A stretch of 64,000 nt of DNA, from positions 2,356,001 to 2,420,000 of the forward strand of contig NZ_JABAIA010000001.1 of assembly GCF_012641275.1 (NCBI RefSeq). The letters run 5' to 3'. The notes below the pieces were generated by a model, which had not been told where the DNA came from, did not search any database, and saw only the letters and a program-made list of their open reading frames with translations. This DNA comes from Chitinophaga varians (GTDB lineage: Bacteria; Bacteroidota; Bacteroidia; Chitinophagales; Chitinophagaceae). The position numbers were made by a program, and so were the translations under genes. Below, one piece after another: positions 51,069 through 58,903 of this stretch (position 1 is the stretch's first letter; the number at the start of each line of letters is the position of its first letter).

Positions 51069-51076
51069 GCAAGTTC

Positions 51077-51715
51077 CTATACCAGGAAAGGATTGTATTT
51101 CTTCTCAAACCCAATCGTAGTGGCGGGACCGTGCCCAGGGAACACCCGGGTTTCATCCGGCAATACAAACAGCTTCTCACGGATACTGTTCAGCAGGGTG
51201 GCATGATTGCCGCCTGGCAGGTCTGTACGGCCGATGCTCTGGTAAAACAGCACATCGCCTCCAATCACAAACTGCTGGTCAGCGCAGTAAAAGGAGATAC
51301 TTCCGGGCGAGTGGCCTGGTGTGAAAAGCACATCCAGTTCATGAGCGCCAAAGGGAATCTTTTCTCCTTCCACGATATAACGCCCAGGCATGGGAGAGGG
51401 GTCGAACGGCAGGTTATACATGGCACCCACTGCCTGGGAATTGTCCATCACCACCTGTTCTTTCTCATGAAACTCCGGTTTTAAGCCATAGGTTTGCGAT
51501 ACCAGTTTGTTACCGAAGATGTGATCAAAGTGGCAGTGAGTGTTCAGCAATCTTGTAACATTTAGGTGTTCCGTTTGTATATATTGTAATAATTCTTTTC
51601 TTTCGTCCTGAAAATAACAACCCGGGTCTATAATTATACATTCCCTTTTTCCGTTAATAAGCAGGTAGGTGTTTTCCTGGAGAGGACCAAAAGTGAATTG
51701 TTGGATTTCGATCAT
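51077..51715 (-). CDS. Metallo-beta-lactamase-fold hydrolase (glyoxalase II-like)
   Basis: A 212-residue MBL-fold enzyme. The zinc site NTHCHFDH (59-65; His60, His62, Asp64, His65) is intact, as are the downstream ligands in FTPGHSPGSI, IGGDVLF and VFPGHGP. The size and sequence around them fit the short glyoxalase II/YcbL branch, which hydrolyses thioesters such as S-lactoylglutathione or related substrates. There is no rhodanese or flavodiiron extension. True substrate unknown. It is divergent from the large fusion gene across 57 nt. Confidence 0.92.
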   Translation of the reverse strand: MIEIQQFTFGPLQENTYLLINGKRECIIIDPGCYFQDERKELLQYIQTEHLNVTRLLNTHCHFDHIFGNKLVSQTYGLKPEFHEKEQVVMDNSQAVGAMYNLPFDPSPMPGRYIVEGEKIPFGAHELDVLFTPGHSPGSISFYCADQQFVIGGDVLFYQSIGRTDLPGGNHATLLNSIREKLFVLPDETRVFPGHGPATTIGFEKKYNPFLV

Positions 51716-51772
51716 GTTACCTGATTTTTAGCTAATTTTAAAACAGATCACAATATTATCAATACTTTCTGT

Positions 51773-54700
51773 ATGAACAGATTTATTACCAGGTTATTAT
51801 TCGGTGCCCTATTACTTGGAACATTCGTTACACAAGCCCAGACCAATACCGTTGAATTCGGCCAAAATCGTGTTCAGTTCAAGAATTTTAAGTGGAGATA
51901 TTACCAAAGCCGGCATTTCAACACCTATTTCAGCCAGAACGGGCTGGAACTGGGCAAGTACGTTGTCCAGGTAGCCGAAAAGGAATTACCTTCGATAGAA
52001 CAGTTCATGGAGTCGAATCCCCGCCAGCGCATCAATATTGTGGTCTATAACAGCTTCGGAGAGATGAAACAGTCCAATATCGGCATCGGTGTTGACTGGC
52101 AGAACACCGGAGGCGTTACTAAGCTGGTAGGCAATAAAATGATCGTTTACTACGATGGCAACCACGAAAACCTGCACCGCCAGATCCGCCAGGGAATAGC
52201 CCGCATTCTGCTGGAAACCCTTCTCTTTGGTGAAGACATCGGCGAATTTGCCGGCAACGCCGCCCTGATAGACTTCCCGAAATGGTTTACCGACGGCTTT
52301 ATCGCCTACGCGGCCGAAAACTGGACCGCCAAGCTCGATGAAGAACTGAAGTCCGTGCTGCTCTCCGGTAAATACAACAGCTTCAACCAACTGGCCTATG
52401 ATAAACCACTGCTGGCCGGACAAGCTTTCTGGTACTATGTGGAAAGCAAATATGGCAAAGATGCCGTTCCTTACCTGATGTACATCACCCGTATCAACAG
52501 GGGGCTGAAAAAAGGCTTCGAGCAGGTGCTCAACCAGACACCCAAAAAAGCCACCCAGGACTTCTTCGTTTTTTACCAGAAACGTTTTGCTGAAGATAAC
52601 CGCAGACGTAAAACATCTGCCAAAGGCCGCACTATTGTTGCACAGGAAATCGGTAAATCCGATTACTACCGCTTCAATCCCAATCCTAAAAACAACTCAT
52701 ATGCCGTGGTAGAATTCAAAAAAGGCGTCTACCGCGTACAAATACAGCTGGGCTGGAACAAACCCAAAGTGCTCCTGCGCAGTGGCGTCATGCAGCTGGC
52801 CAACCAGGTGGACCCTAACTATCCGCTGATGGCCTGGAATACCAAAGGTAACCGCCTCGCCGTCGTATATGAGCATGAAGGCAAGACCAAACTGATGGTC
52901 TACGACCTCATCACGAAAACGACCCTACGTCAGGACCTGCCGCAGTTTGACCGTGTGGTGGACTTCAAATACATGCCGGTACAGGAAAATACCCTCCTGC
53001 TGTCTGCCATCAAAAACGGACATACCGACATCTTCACCTACAGCATCAGCAATTCCAAAACTGACCAGATCACCAACGACGTATACGACGACCTCGACCC
53101 GTCTTTCGCCGCCTTCCCGGGCAAAAGCGGTATCATCTACTCTTCCAACAGGCCCGTGCCCAAAGGAAGAGGCAGCGACACCACCCTGCCTAACAGGCCG
53201 TTCAACATCTTCATGGTGGACAACTGGAACAAAAGCAGCGAAAAACAGATCACACAGCTCACCGACCTGAAGTATGGCGATGCCAGACTGCCCATGCAGT
53301 ATAACACTACGCACTTCACCTTTGTGTCAGATGCCAACGGTATCCGTAACCGTTATGCCGGCTTCTTCAAATCAAAAAATGCCGGAGTGGACTCGCTTTT
53401 CTTCGTAGGCTCGGAAATACTCCATAACCCGGACAAGGAGGAGCTGGACTCCACGCTGGCAGCCTATGGCACCACTGCTCCGGACTCTGTACAGGCGGTG
53501 GCCATCACCATGGACTCTACCTACACTTTCCCGATATCCAACTATCCGTACGGTATCCAGGAATCCCGCATCACCGGCGAGCAGGGCGAAGTATCCGAAG
53601 TGGTAGGCTATGCCGGTATCAAACGGCTCATGAAACTGAAGGTAGACACCAACGTGCTGAAGAAAAGAAATGTAAACGCCCGTCCCACCAACTTCCGCCG
53701 GGCGGAAATGCATGCCGACAGCCTTCGTTTAGGCCTGCCTACCTATTCTGAACAGGCAGCCCCAAAAGACACCACGCCGCATACCAACTTCTTCCAGAAC
53801 GAGTTTGGCAATGATCCGGCGGATACCACCAGTCATGCTAATAATAATAACAATAACAATGTGTCCGGTACCACACCATCTTCATCCATCCCGGGCCTAT
53901 TCGAGAAGAAAAAAGAAGAACCGGTGCTGAAAAAAGCGAAGCTCTTCCCTTATAAGTTCAAATTCGCATCGGACTACCTGGTGTTGCAGCTGGACAACTC
54001 TATCCTGATCAACAAATACCAGCCGTTTACCGGTCCTCCGTCTGGCCCGATCCGCCTGACTGATCCTGTGAACGGGTTAATTCGTATAGGCGTCAGCGAT
54101 CTGTTTGAGGACCTGAAGTTTAACGGCGGGTTCCGTATTCCGTCTTCCCTGCAGGGTTCCGAGTATTTCTTCACGGCCAATTACCTGAAGAAACGCTTCG
54201 ATTATAAGTTCACCTACTACCGTAAAGTGGACAAAAACAACGACGTTATCGTGAACGACTCTACGCTGGGACAATTCCGTGCCCCCGCCAAGTTCATCAC
54301 CAACCTGTACCAGGTAGAAGCACGTTATCCGTTTGACCAGGTACGCAGCATCCGCCTGACTGTTGGTTACCGTACCGATAAGCTGGTGGCGCAGGCTGTG
54401 GAGAAACCGTCACTGCTGAGCAAAAACTACAGCGAAAGTTATGCGATCGGCCGACTGGAATATGTATATGACAATACCATCAATCCGGCCATCAACATAT
54501 GGAACGGTACCCGCTACAAGGTCTATGGAGAGATCAATTCCCAGCTGACCAATGGCGGCCTGAATGAGATCTTCAACCCGAATTCACCTGCCAACGGCGG
54601 ACGGTTCACCTATAATATGGGCGTTGACGTTAGACACTACGAGAAAATATACCGCAACTTCATCTGGGCTACCCGCTTTTCACTGGATATGTCCTGGGGT

Positions 54701-55210
54701 ACCCGCAAACTGCTGTACTACCTCGGTGGTATCGACAACTGGCTGAACCCGCAGATCAACACCAATACGCCGGTGAATATGAGCGCCAACTACGCATTCC
54801 AGACCCTGGCGGAAAACCTGCGTGGCTACAAACAGAATGCGAAAAACGGTAACAACGTGATGCTGCTCAATACAGAATTACGTCTGCCGGTATTCGCCAC
54901 CTTCATCGAGAAACCGATCAACTCTGCTTTCCTGCGCAACTTCCAGGTAACCACCTTCATGGACATTGGTACCGCCTGGAATGAGAAACTGAGCTTTAAA
55001 GACGCTAATTATACCAGCTACAACGATGATAACGGACTGGTGACCACCCGTATCAAAGAAGGTTTCCTTGGTCCGTTCATTGGCGGTTATGGCTTCGGTG
55101 CGCGTACTACCATTGCCGGCTACTTCCTTCGTGTAGATGCCGGTTGGCCGATGGTAGCGTTCTTCCGTGGCAGCCCGATCTGGTATTTCGGTATGGGCGT
55201 GGACTTCTGA
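51773..55210 (+). CDS. Fusion: degenerate gluzincin domain + WD40-like propeller + outer-membrane barrel
   Basis: An 1145-residue exported protein. A signal peptide (about 1-22) is followed by a peptidase-MA/M1-like domain (about 40-270) and a TolB-like beta-propeller (about 300-560: YSSNRPVPKGRG, LKYGDARLPMQYN). A linker includes an Asn run (53836-53862), and the C-terminal ~420 residues are an Omp85/surface-antigen-like barrel ending in IWYFGMGVDF. The zinc motif HExxH is replaced by His135-Arg136-x-x-Arg139, and the downstream Glu of the WxxEG motif is Asp174 (WFTDGFIAYA). The peptidase part is therefore probably a binding domain. Role unknown; envelope surface location likely. Confidence 0.78.
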   Translation: MNRFITRLLFGALLLGTFVTQAQTNTVEFGQNRVQFKNFKWRYYQSRHFNTYFSQNGLELGKYVVQVAEKELPSIEQFMESNPRQRINIVVYNSFGEMKQSNIGIGVDWQNTGGVTKLVGNKMIVYYDGNHENLHRQIRQGIARILLETLLFGEDIGEFAGNAALIDFPKWFTDGFIAYAAENWTAKLDEELKSVLLSGKYNSFNQLAYDKPLLAGQAFWYYVESKYGKDAVPYLMYITRINRGLKKGFEQVLNQTPKKATQDFFVFYQKRFAEDNRRRKTSAKGRTIVAQEIGKSDYYRFNPNPKNNSYAVVEFKKGVYRVQIQLGWNKPKVLLRSGVMQLANQVDPNYPLMAWNTKGNRLAVVYEHEGKTKLMVYDLITKTTLRQDLPQFDRVVDFKYMPVQENTLLLSAIKNGHTDIFTYSISNSKTDQITNDVYDDLDPSFAAFPGKSGIIYSSNRPVPKGRGSDTTLPNRPFNIFMVDNWNKSSEKQITQLTDLKYGDARLPMQYNTTHFTFVSDANGIRNRYAGFFKSKNAGVDSLFFVGSEILHNPDKEELDSTLAAYGTTAPDSVQAVAITMDSTYTFPISNYPYGIQESRITGEQGEVSEVVGYAGIKRLMKLKVDTNVLKKRNVNARPTNFRRAEMHADSLRLGLPTYSEQAAPKDTTPHTNFFQNEFGNDPADTTSHANNNNNNNVSGTTPSSSIPGLFEKKKEEPVLKKAKLFPYKFKFASDYLVLQLDNSILINKYQPFTGPPSGPIRLTDPVNGLIRIGVSDLFEDLKFNGGFRIPSSLQGSEYFFTANYLKKRFDYKFTYYRKVDKNNDVIVNDSTLGQFRAPAKFITNLYQVEARYPFDQVRSIRLTVGYRTDKLVAQAVEKPSLLSKNYSESYAIGRLEYVYDNTINPAINIWNGTRYKVYGEINSQLTNGGLNEIFNPNSPANGGRFTYNMGVDVRHYEKIYRNFIWATRFSLDMSWGTRKLLYYLGGIDNWLNPQINTNTPVNMSANYAFQTLAENLRGYKQNAKNGNNVMLLNTELRLPVFATFIEKPINSAFLRNFQVTTFMDIGTAWNEKLSFKDANYTSYNDDNGLVTTRIKEGFLGPFIGGYGFGARTTIAGYFLRVDAGWPMVAFFRGSPIWYFGMGVDF

Positions 55211-55375
55211 TTTAGGGATTTTTTAATTTACGATTTTGGAATTTCGGGGATTGCCCCAAGCGCATAAAAGAGAAGACCGAAGCGATTGCTTCGGTCTTCT
55301 CTTTTATTTATACTTCTTTTATACTTCGCTGTTATGATCCCGAAATTTCAAAATCGTAAATCAACAAACCCTAAA
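55211..55375. repeat. Long A/T-rich imperfect inverted repeat enclosing a terminator
   Basis: Arms 55211-55250 and 55338-55375 match at most positions when one is reversed and complemented. The loop holds the perfect terminator hairpin at 55264-55307. The second arm overlaps the stop codon of the DUF1361 gene. Wording (atttacgatttt, aatttcggg) resembles the repeat at 8835-8927. Confidence 0.75.
55264..55307. terminator. Bidirectional terminator, fusion gene / DUF1361
   Basis: Perfect 20-nt arms (55264-55283 and 55288-55307), 4-nt loop, GC-rich centre and A/T ends, nested in the longer inverted repeat. Confidence 0.9.
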
Positions 55376-56042
55376 TGCTTTGTTTTTTTACCAGCGGATA
55401 CATCAGGCTGAGGAAGACGCCCATGCAGATCGTGAAAGCCCAGGCGCTGCGGTTTTCCACCGGATGCAGGACAATGTCTCTCATATCCCCCAGAAGCGTC
55501 AGCGGGTCTTTTACCAGGTCCCAGCTGTTATAACGAAGATAGCGGCCAATATATACCCCCATGCCACAGAGGAACATTACCGGGAAGGTAAACAGCCAGG
55601 CCGGCCAGCGGGTATGGCGGGCGCTCCAGAGGTGTTCCATGCTGCGGATAGACATGTAGCCCAGCATCATACCGTTCCAGGCAAAGGAGAATATCACGAA
55701 CAGGTCGAACCAGAGCGGTACACCGCCATCGAAGAGATGGAACAGGTCCGTGAGGATATAGGGAGCGTTTGGAATGAATAACAACCAGGCGACGAAACAG
55801 CCGTACCAGGTAAGGCGGTTGTTGATTTCCGCGGGATGTTTTTCCATCCAGCGGGTAATAGCAAAGGGCACGTAGGCCAGGAAAAGATTCCACACCAAAG
55901 ATACACGCAGGTAAGTACCGGAATGGTATATACGATAGCACAACAGTGCCAGGCTAAACAGAATGGAAAAGTACAGCGTATATCGCTGCTGGTTTTTCGC
56001 AACCCGCTGCCGGATCAAACGGAAGATGCCTTTCAGTCGCAT
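55371..56042 (-). CDS. DUF1361 membrane protein
   Basis: A 223-residue protein with about six to seven membrane helices and the DUF1361 features NLFLAYVPFAITRW, LLFIPNAPYILTDLFHL (the PNAPYxxTD core), and GVYIGRYLRYNSWD. Function unknown. It is the last gene of a five-gene minus-strand operon (58767 down to 55371); it begins 15 nt after the diacylglycerol kinase stop. Its stop codon lies in the arm of an inverted repeat. Confidence 0.88.
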   Translation of the reverse strand: MRLKGIFRLIRQRVAKNQQRYTLYFSILFSLALLCYRIYHSGTYLRVSLVWNLFLAYVPFAITRWMEKHPAEINNRLTWYGCFVAWLLFIPNAPYILTDLFHLFDGGVPLWFDLFVIFSFAWNGMMLGYMSIRSMEHLWSARHTRWPAWLFTFPVMFLCGMGVYIGRYLRYNSWDLVKDPLTLLGDMRDIVLHPVENRSAWAFTICMGVFLSLMYPLVKKQSI

Positions 56043-56057
56043 GGTTCAAATGTTTTT

Positions 56058-56438
56058 TTAATGATTAACCGTTGACAGGATATGGGGGATAAATATCAGG
56101 GCGCCGATGCCGGCGGCGGCGATAGCCGCGATGAGCACGGCACCTGCCGCCACGTCCTTGATCCACTTTACACGTGGATGATAGTCGGGCGACAGGTGGT
56201 CCATGATTTTTTCGATGACGGTGTTCAGCATTTCTGTGACCCAGACCATCGCGATGGTAATGATCAGCAATATCCATTCCATCCTGGAAAGCTTATACCA
56301 ACAGCCGGCTGCCGTTACCACGATAGTGGCCACCAGGTGGATGCGCGCGTGGGGTTCACTGCGAAGAAAAGCCGCTATCCCGCTGAAAGCATATCCGAAA
56401 CTGGCCACCCGTTTGCTGAAATAAGAATCTTTCCTCAT
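56058..56438 (-). CDS. dgkA: Diacylglycerol kinase family protein (DgkA / undecaprenol kinase type)
   Basis: A 126-residue inner-membrane kinase with three helices. Catalytic and Mg-binding residues of the prokaryotic DGK family are in place: Glu69, Asn72, Glu76 and Asp80 in EMLNTVIEKIMD, followed by KWIKDVAAGAVLI. Gram-negative DgkA recycles diacylglycerol, and Gram-positive homologues phosphorylate undecaprenol; which lipid is used here is not decidable. It starts 3 nt after the creD stop, so it is tightly coupled to the envelope operon. Confidence 0.92.
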   Translation of the reverse strand: MRKDSYFSKRVASFGYAFSGIAAFLRSEPHARIHLVATIVVTAAGCWYKLSRMEWILLIITIAMVWVTEMLNTVIEKIMDHLSPDYHPRVKWIKDVAAGAVLIAAIAAAGIGALIFIPHILSTVNH

Positions 56439-56441
56439 ATT

Positions 56442-57767
56442 TTATTGTACTGTTGATTTTTCGGATAATTTGTCCCATTTGATGGTCCTGCTGAAATACA
56501 TGATGGCAGCCAGTGTCAGGAAGAGACCAATGCTGCCCATCAGGAGGGCCTGGTCTTCCGCGCTGATAATCACATAGATAAAACCGTACAACAACAGCAA
56601 GGTACCACCAATGCCTGCAGCGATACGGCCGCTTTTATAGGCGCTGGCCACATACAGTGATATCAGGCCTATGGTGAGACCGCTGGCAATCAGGTAGGCC
56701 AGTGTAAAGTTAAGCTGTTCTGATATGGATATCAGCAGGGTATAGAAAATACAGAGGGCGAGGCCTACAAGGGCGTACTGTAATGGATGAATGGCGCGGC
56801 GTTGGGAGAGTTCAATAAAATAGAAGATAATAAAGGTAAGCCCGATGACGAGGATAGCGTATTTCACCGCTCTGATGGACTGCTGGTAGCTTTCAGCCGG
56901 CATAAAGAATTTGATGCCGAAATCCGCGCTGTGGATATCGTATTTATTGCCGGCCCAGCTCTGGGGATATTCGCGGTTGAGGTCTTGTATTTCCCAGGCA
57001 GCGCTAAAGCCTTTGGCGTCCACGCGGCGGTCTTTCGGCGGGAAGGCGCCGTCAAAGCTGGGGTCGGGCCAGCTGGAGCTGGTATGTACCGTAGTGGTTT
57101 TACCCACGGGGGAGAAGCTGATCCTGCCTGAGCCTTTTACGCCCAGTTCCAGGGAGAAGGTGCCGGCGAGGGCCGCGGTATCGCCGGAGGCCAGCGATAC
57201 CGGGGACTGGATGCCACTTTTAAACAGGTCAGTATTGACCACGCCGGGGCTGAAAGGGAATGTTTTCCCGTTCCAGACCATTTTAACCTGGTTGTCTATG
57301 CCACGCAGGTCGGTGATGCCCATGATAACGGATGCCTGGTCCCATTTCAGGGCGGATGGCGGTACGCCTGATTTGTAGATGGCGGCAGGGCTGAAGGAGC
57401 CACTCAGCTGCATTTTGGCGTCGTAGACGGCCACGCTGAAGATGCCTCTTTTAAGTTTTTGGGGCAACAATTCTCCATTGATTTTTAATTGTTCCGGTAA
57501 CAGGTACACGTAATTGGCGTTGGCGGAACCGGCAACGGTATAGGGAATGGCCAGAATAGGGTCGGTAATATGTTGTTCGTATCCCCAGCGGCTGCTGACT
57601 TCTTCCACAGCAGAGGACTGCCTGTCCTGGCGTTCGCGGATGACGTCGGTGATCATGCTGGCCGGGATCAGTAATACCATCATCATGATGACAATGACAA
57701 TCGCTTTGAAGGCGTAAGCGTAACGACTAAAAAAGGAGGTGTTGAGGTTGTTTTCGGGAACTTCCAT
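56442..57767 (-). CDS. creD: CreD-family inner-membrane protein
   Basis: A 441-residue membrane protein. One N-terminal helix (about 17-42) with the family signature RERQDRQSSAVEEVSSRWG follows. A large periplasmic domain (about 60-300, including PQSWAGNKYDIHSADFGIKF) leads to five or six C-terminal helices with FIELSQRRAIHPLQYALVGLA. CreD is linked to envelope stress and beta-lactam and colicin tolerance in enterics, through CreBC; no creBC genes are present here. In this operon a small winged-helix regulator precedes it, and a palindrome shared with the operon promoter sits 21 nt before its start codon. Confidence 0.9.
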   Translation of the reverse strand: MEVPENNLNTSFFSRYAYAFKAIVIVIMMMVLLIPASMITDVIRERQDRQSSAVEEVSSRWGYEQHITDPILAIPYTVAGSANANYVYLLPEQLKINGELLPQKLKRGIFSVAVYDAKMQLSGSFSPAAIYKSGVPPSALKWDQASVIMGITDLRGIDNQVKMVWNGKTFPFSPGVVNTDLFKSGIQSPVSLASGDTAALAGTFSLELGVKGSGRISFSPVGKTTTVHTSSSWPDPSFDGAFPPKDRRVDAKGFSAAWEIQDLNREYPQSWAGNKYDIHSADFGIKFFMPAESYQQSIRAVKYAILVIGLTFIIFYFIELSQRRAIHPLQYALVGLALCIFYTLLISISEQLNFTLAYLIASGLTIGLISLYVASAYKSGRIAAGIGGTLLLLYGFIYVIISAEDQALLMGSIGLFLTLAAIMYFSRTIKWDKLSEKSTVQ

Positions 57768-57780
57768 GGTATGATTTTTT

Positions 57781-57803
57781 AAAAAGCACTTTGTGTTTCA
57801 AAG
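57781..57803 (-). promoter_or_regulatory. Operator-like palindrome upstream of creD
   Basis: AAAAAGCACTTTG (57781-57793), 5 nt, then CAAAG (57799-57803), so CTTTG-N5-CAAAG. The first 13 bases and the spacing are identical to 58771-58793 before the operon. A weak -7 element (TTACTTTG on minus) overlaps it. Confidence 0.65.
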
Positions 57804-57820
57804 TAAAAAGACAAAAAAAA

Positions 57821-58117
57821 TTATTTAGTGAATTTGATCATGTGTTCAAGGGCCGCCAGATGGCCTTTGAAGGCTTTTTCCCCGGCAGTGGTAATAGCGT
57901 AGGTGGTATTGGTTTTGCGGCCAATAAACCCTTTGTATACCTTGATGTAGCCGTTTTCCTCCAGGGTATTGAGATGAGAGGCCAGATTACCATCAGTGAC
58001 TTCCAGCATCTGCTTAAGGTCATTAAAATTGACCTCATTATTTACCATCAGCACACTCATTACACCCAGTCGGATGCGGCTCTCAAATATCTTGTTTAAA
58101 TTACCGATCGGATTCAT
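57821..58117 (-). CDS. Winged-helix transcriptional regulator
   Basis: A 98-residue DNA-binding protein of the single winged-helix type (ArsR/MarR-like, PF13601-type). It has VMSVLMVNNEVNFNDLKQML as the helix-turn-helix entry, TDGNLASHLNTLEENGYIKV as recognition helix and wing, and a C-terminal dimer helix (AFKGHLAALEHMIKF). There is no metal-binding Cys pair and no ligand domain. It starts 5 nt after the membrane protein gene and is followed by creD. The two palindromes flanking it are its probable targets, which would make the operon self-regulated; that link is inference. Confidence 0.88.
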   Translation of the reverse strand: MNPIGNLNKIFESRIRLGVMSVLMVNNEVNFNDLKQMLEVTDGNLASHLNTLEENGYIKVYKGFIGRKTNTTYAITTAGEKAFKGHLAALEHMIKFTK

Positions 58118-58122
58118 GCTAA

Positions 58123-58767
58123 TTATTGAAAGCTTCCCTTTCTCTCATATTTCCACCACATTACGATACCATAAACGATGTGTAACACGCCAAAACCCAC
58201 TGCCCAAAAATAAAGCCCTTTACGCAAAAGAAAAAGATTAGCGATACCAAGCAGGATTTCCAGGATGCCCAGATAACGTAATTCCGGCAGGGTATACTTA
58301 CTGGCATTCACCAGCGCGAGGCCATAGAATACCAGACAGGTAGGCGCCACCAGCGTTTCCATATGGTTGTACAATATCCCCGCCGCAAAAGCGCCACCGG
58401 CTGCCAGCGGAATACACACATTGATCAGTACTTTACGGCTTGTCACGTCCCATATGGGAAGATTGTTTTTCTTCGCCCGGCGCCACGTGAAAAAGAGCCC
58501 TCCGCTTACCGCTGCCACCATTACCACCAAGGCAGTGGTAATCAGTTTAACCTTCAGGTCCGCATAGTCGGCATCGTTATATACGCCCGTGCTGTCCCAA
58601 CGCTCATAATACGCCACCAGCCAAACACGCGCCAGCCAGGCACCCACCAGGGCGCACAGCCCCGCAGACACGCCACTCAGCCCGCTCAGTGAAATAAACC
58701 GGCTGCTGCGCTCCATGATACGCTTGATGTCTGTTAACGTCTGCAAATGTTGTTGGTCGTCTGTCAT
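58123..58767 (-). CDS. Membrane protein, first gene of the creD operon
   Basis: A 214-residue protein with a short cytoplasmic head (MTDDQQHLQTLTDIKRIMER) and about six membrane helices (SGLSGVSAGLCALVGAWLAR, LITTALVVMVAAVSGGLFF, VCIPLAAGGAFAAGILYN and others). No family recognised with certainty; similar proteins often sit beside this kind of winged-helix gene in Bacteroidota. The frame runs back to 59037, but the added part crosses the promoter and the divergent gene, and the ATG at 58767 lies just below the promoter/operator. Confidence 0.8.
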   Translation of the reverse strand: MTDDQQHLQTLTDIKRIMERSSRFISLSGLSGVSAGLCALVGAWLARVWLVAYYERWDSTGVYNDADYADLKVKLITTALVVMVAAVSGGLFFTWRRAKKNNLPIWDVTSRKVLINVCIPLAAGGAFAAGILYNHMETLVAPTCLVFYGLALVNASKYTLPELRYLGILEILLGIANLFLLRKGLYFWAVGFGVLHIVYGIVMWWKYERKGSFQ

Positions 58768-58770
58768 ACT

Positions 58771-58818
58771 AAAAAGCACTTTGCAATACAAAGCTAAAAT
58801 AATTTCCGGTATTTCAAA
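58771..58818 (-). promoter_or_regulatory. Promoter and operator of the creD operon
   Basis: On the minus strand TTTG (58815-58818), 18 nt, then TAGCTTTG (58789-58796), a strong Bacteroidota promoter. The palindrome CTTTG-N5-CAAAG (58779-58793) overlaps the -7 element and the start of transcription, as expected for a repressor site. Confidence 0.72.
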
Positions 58819-58886
58819 ATATATTTTTTTCGTCATAACTGCGTTACCTTCAGGAAAGCAACTATACAGGTTAGCGTTAAATACTC

Positions 58887-58894
58887 TAAGTTTG
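58887..58894 (+). promoter_or_regulatory. -7 promoter element of the DUF5686 gene
   Basis: TAAGTTTG matches TAnnTTTG. It lies 9 nt before the ATG at 58904, so the leader is very short, and it rules out the upstream extension of the frame to 58715. Confidence 0.6.
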
Positions 58895-58903
58895 TTGTCA
58901 GAT

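Noticed and set aside
53836..53862. aat/aac repeat as a possible microsatellite or phase-variation tract
   Set aside because: It codes for a short Asn linker and mixes aat and aac in triplets, so length change would not shift the frame.
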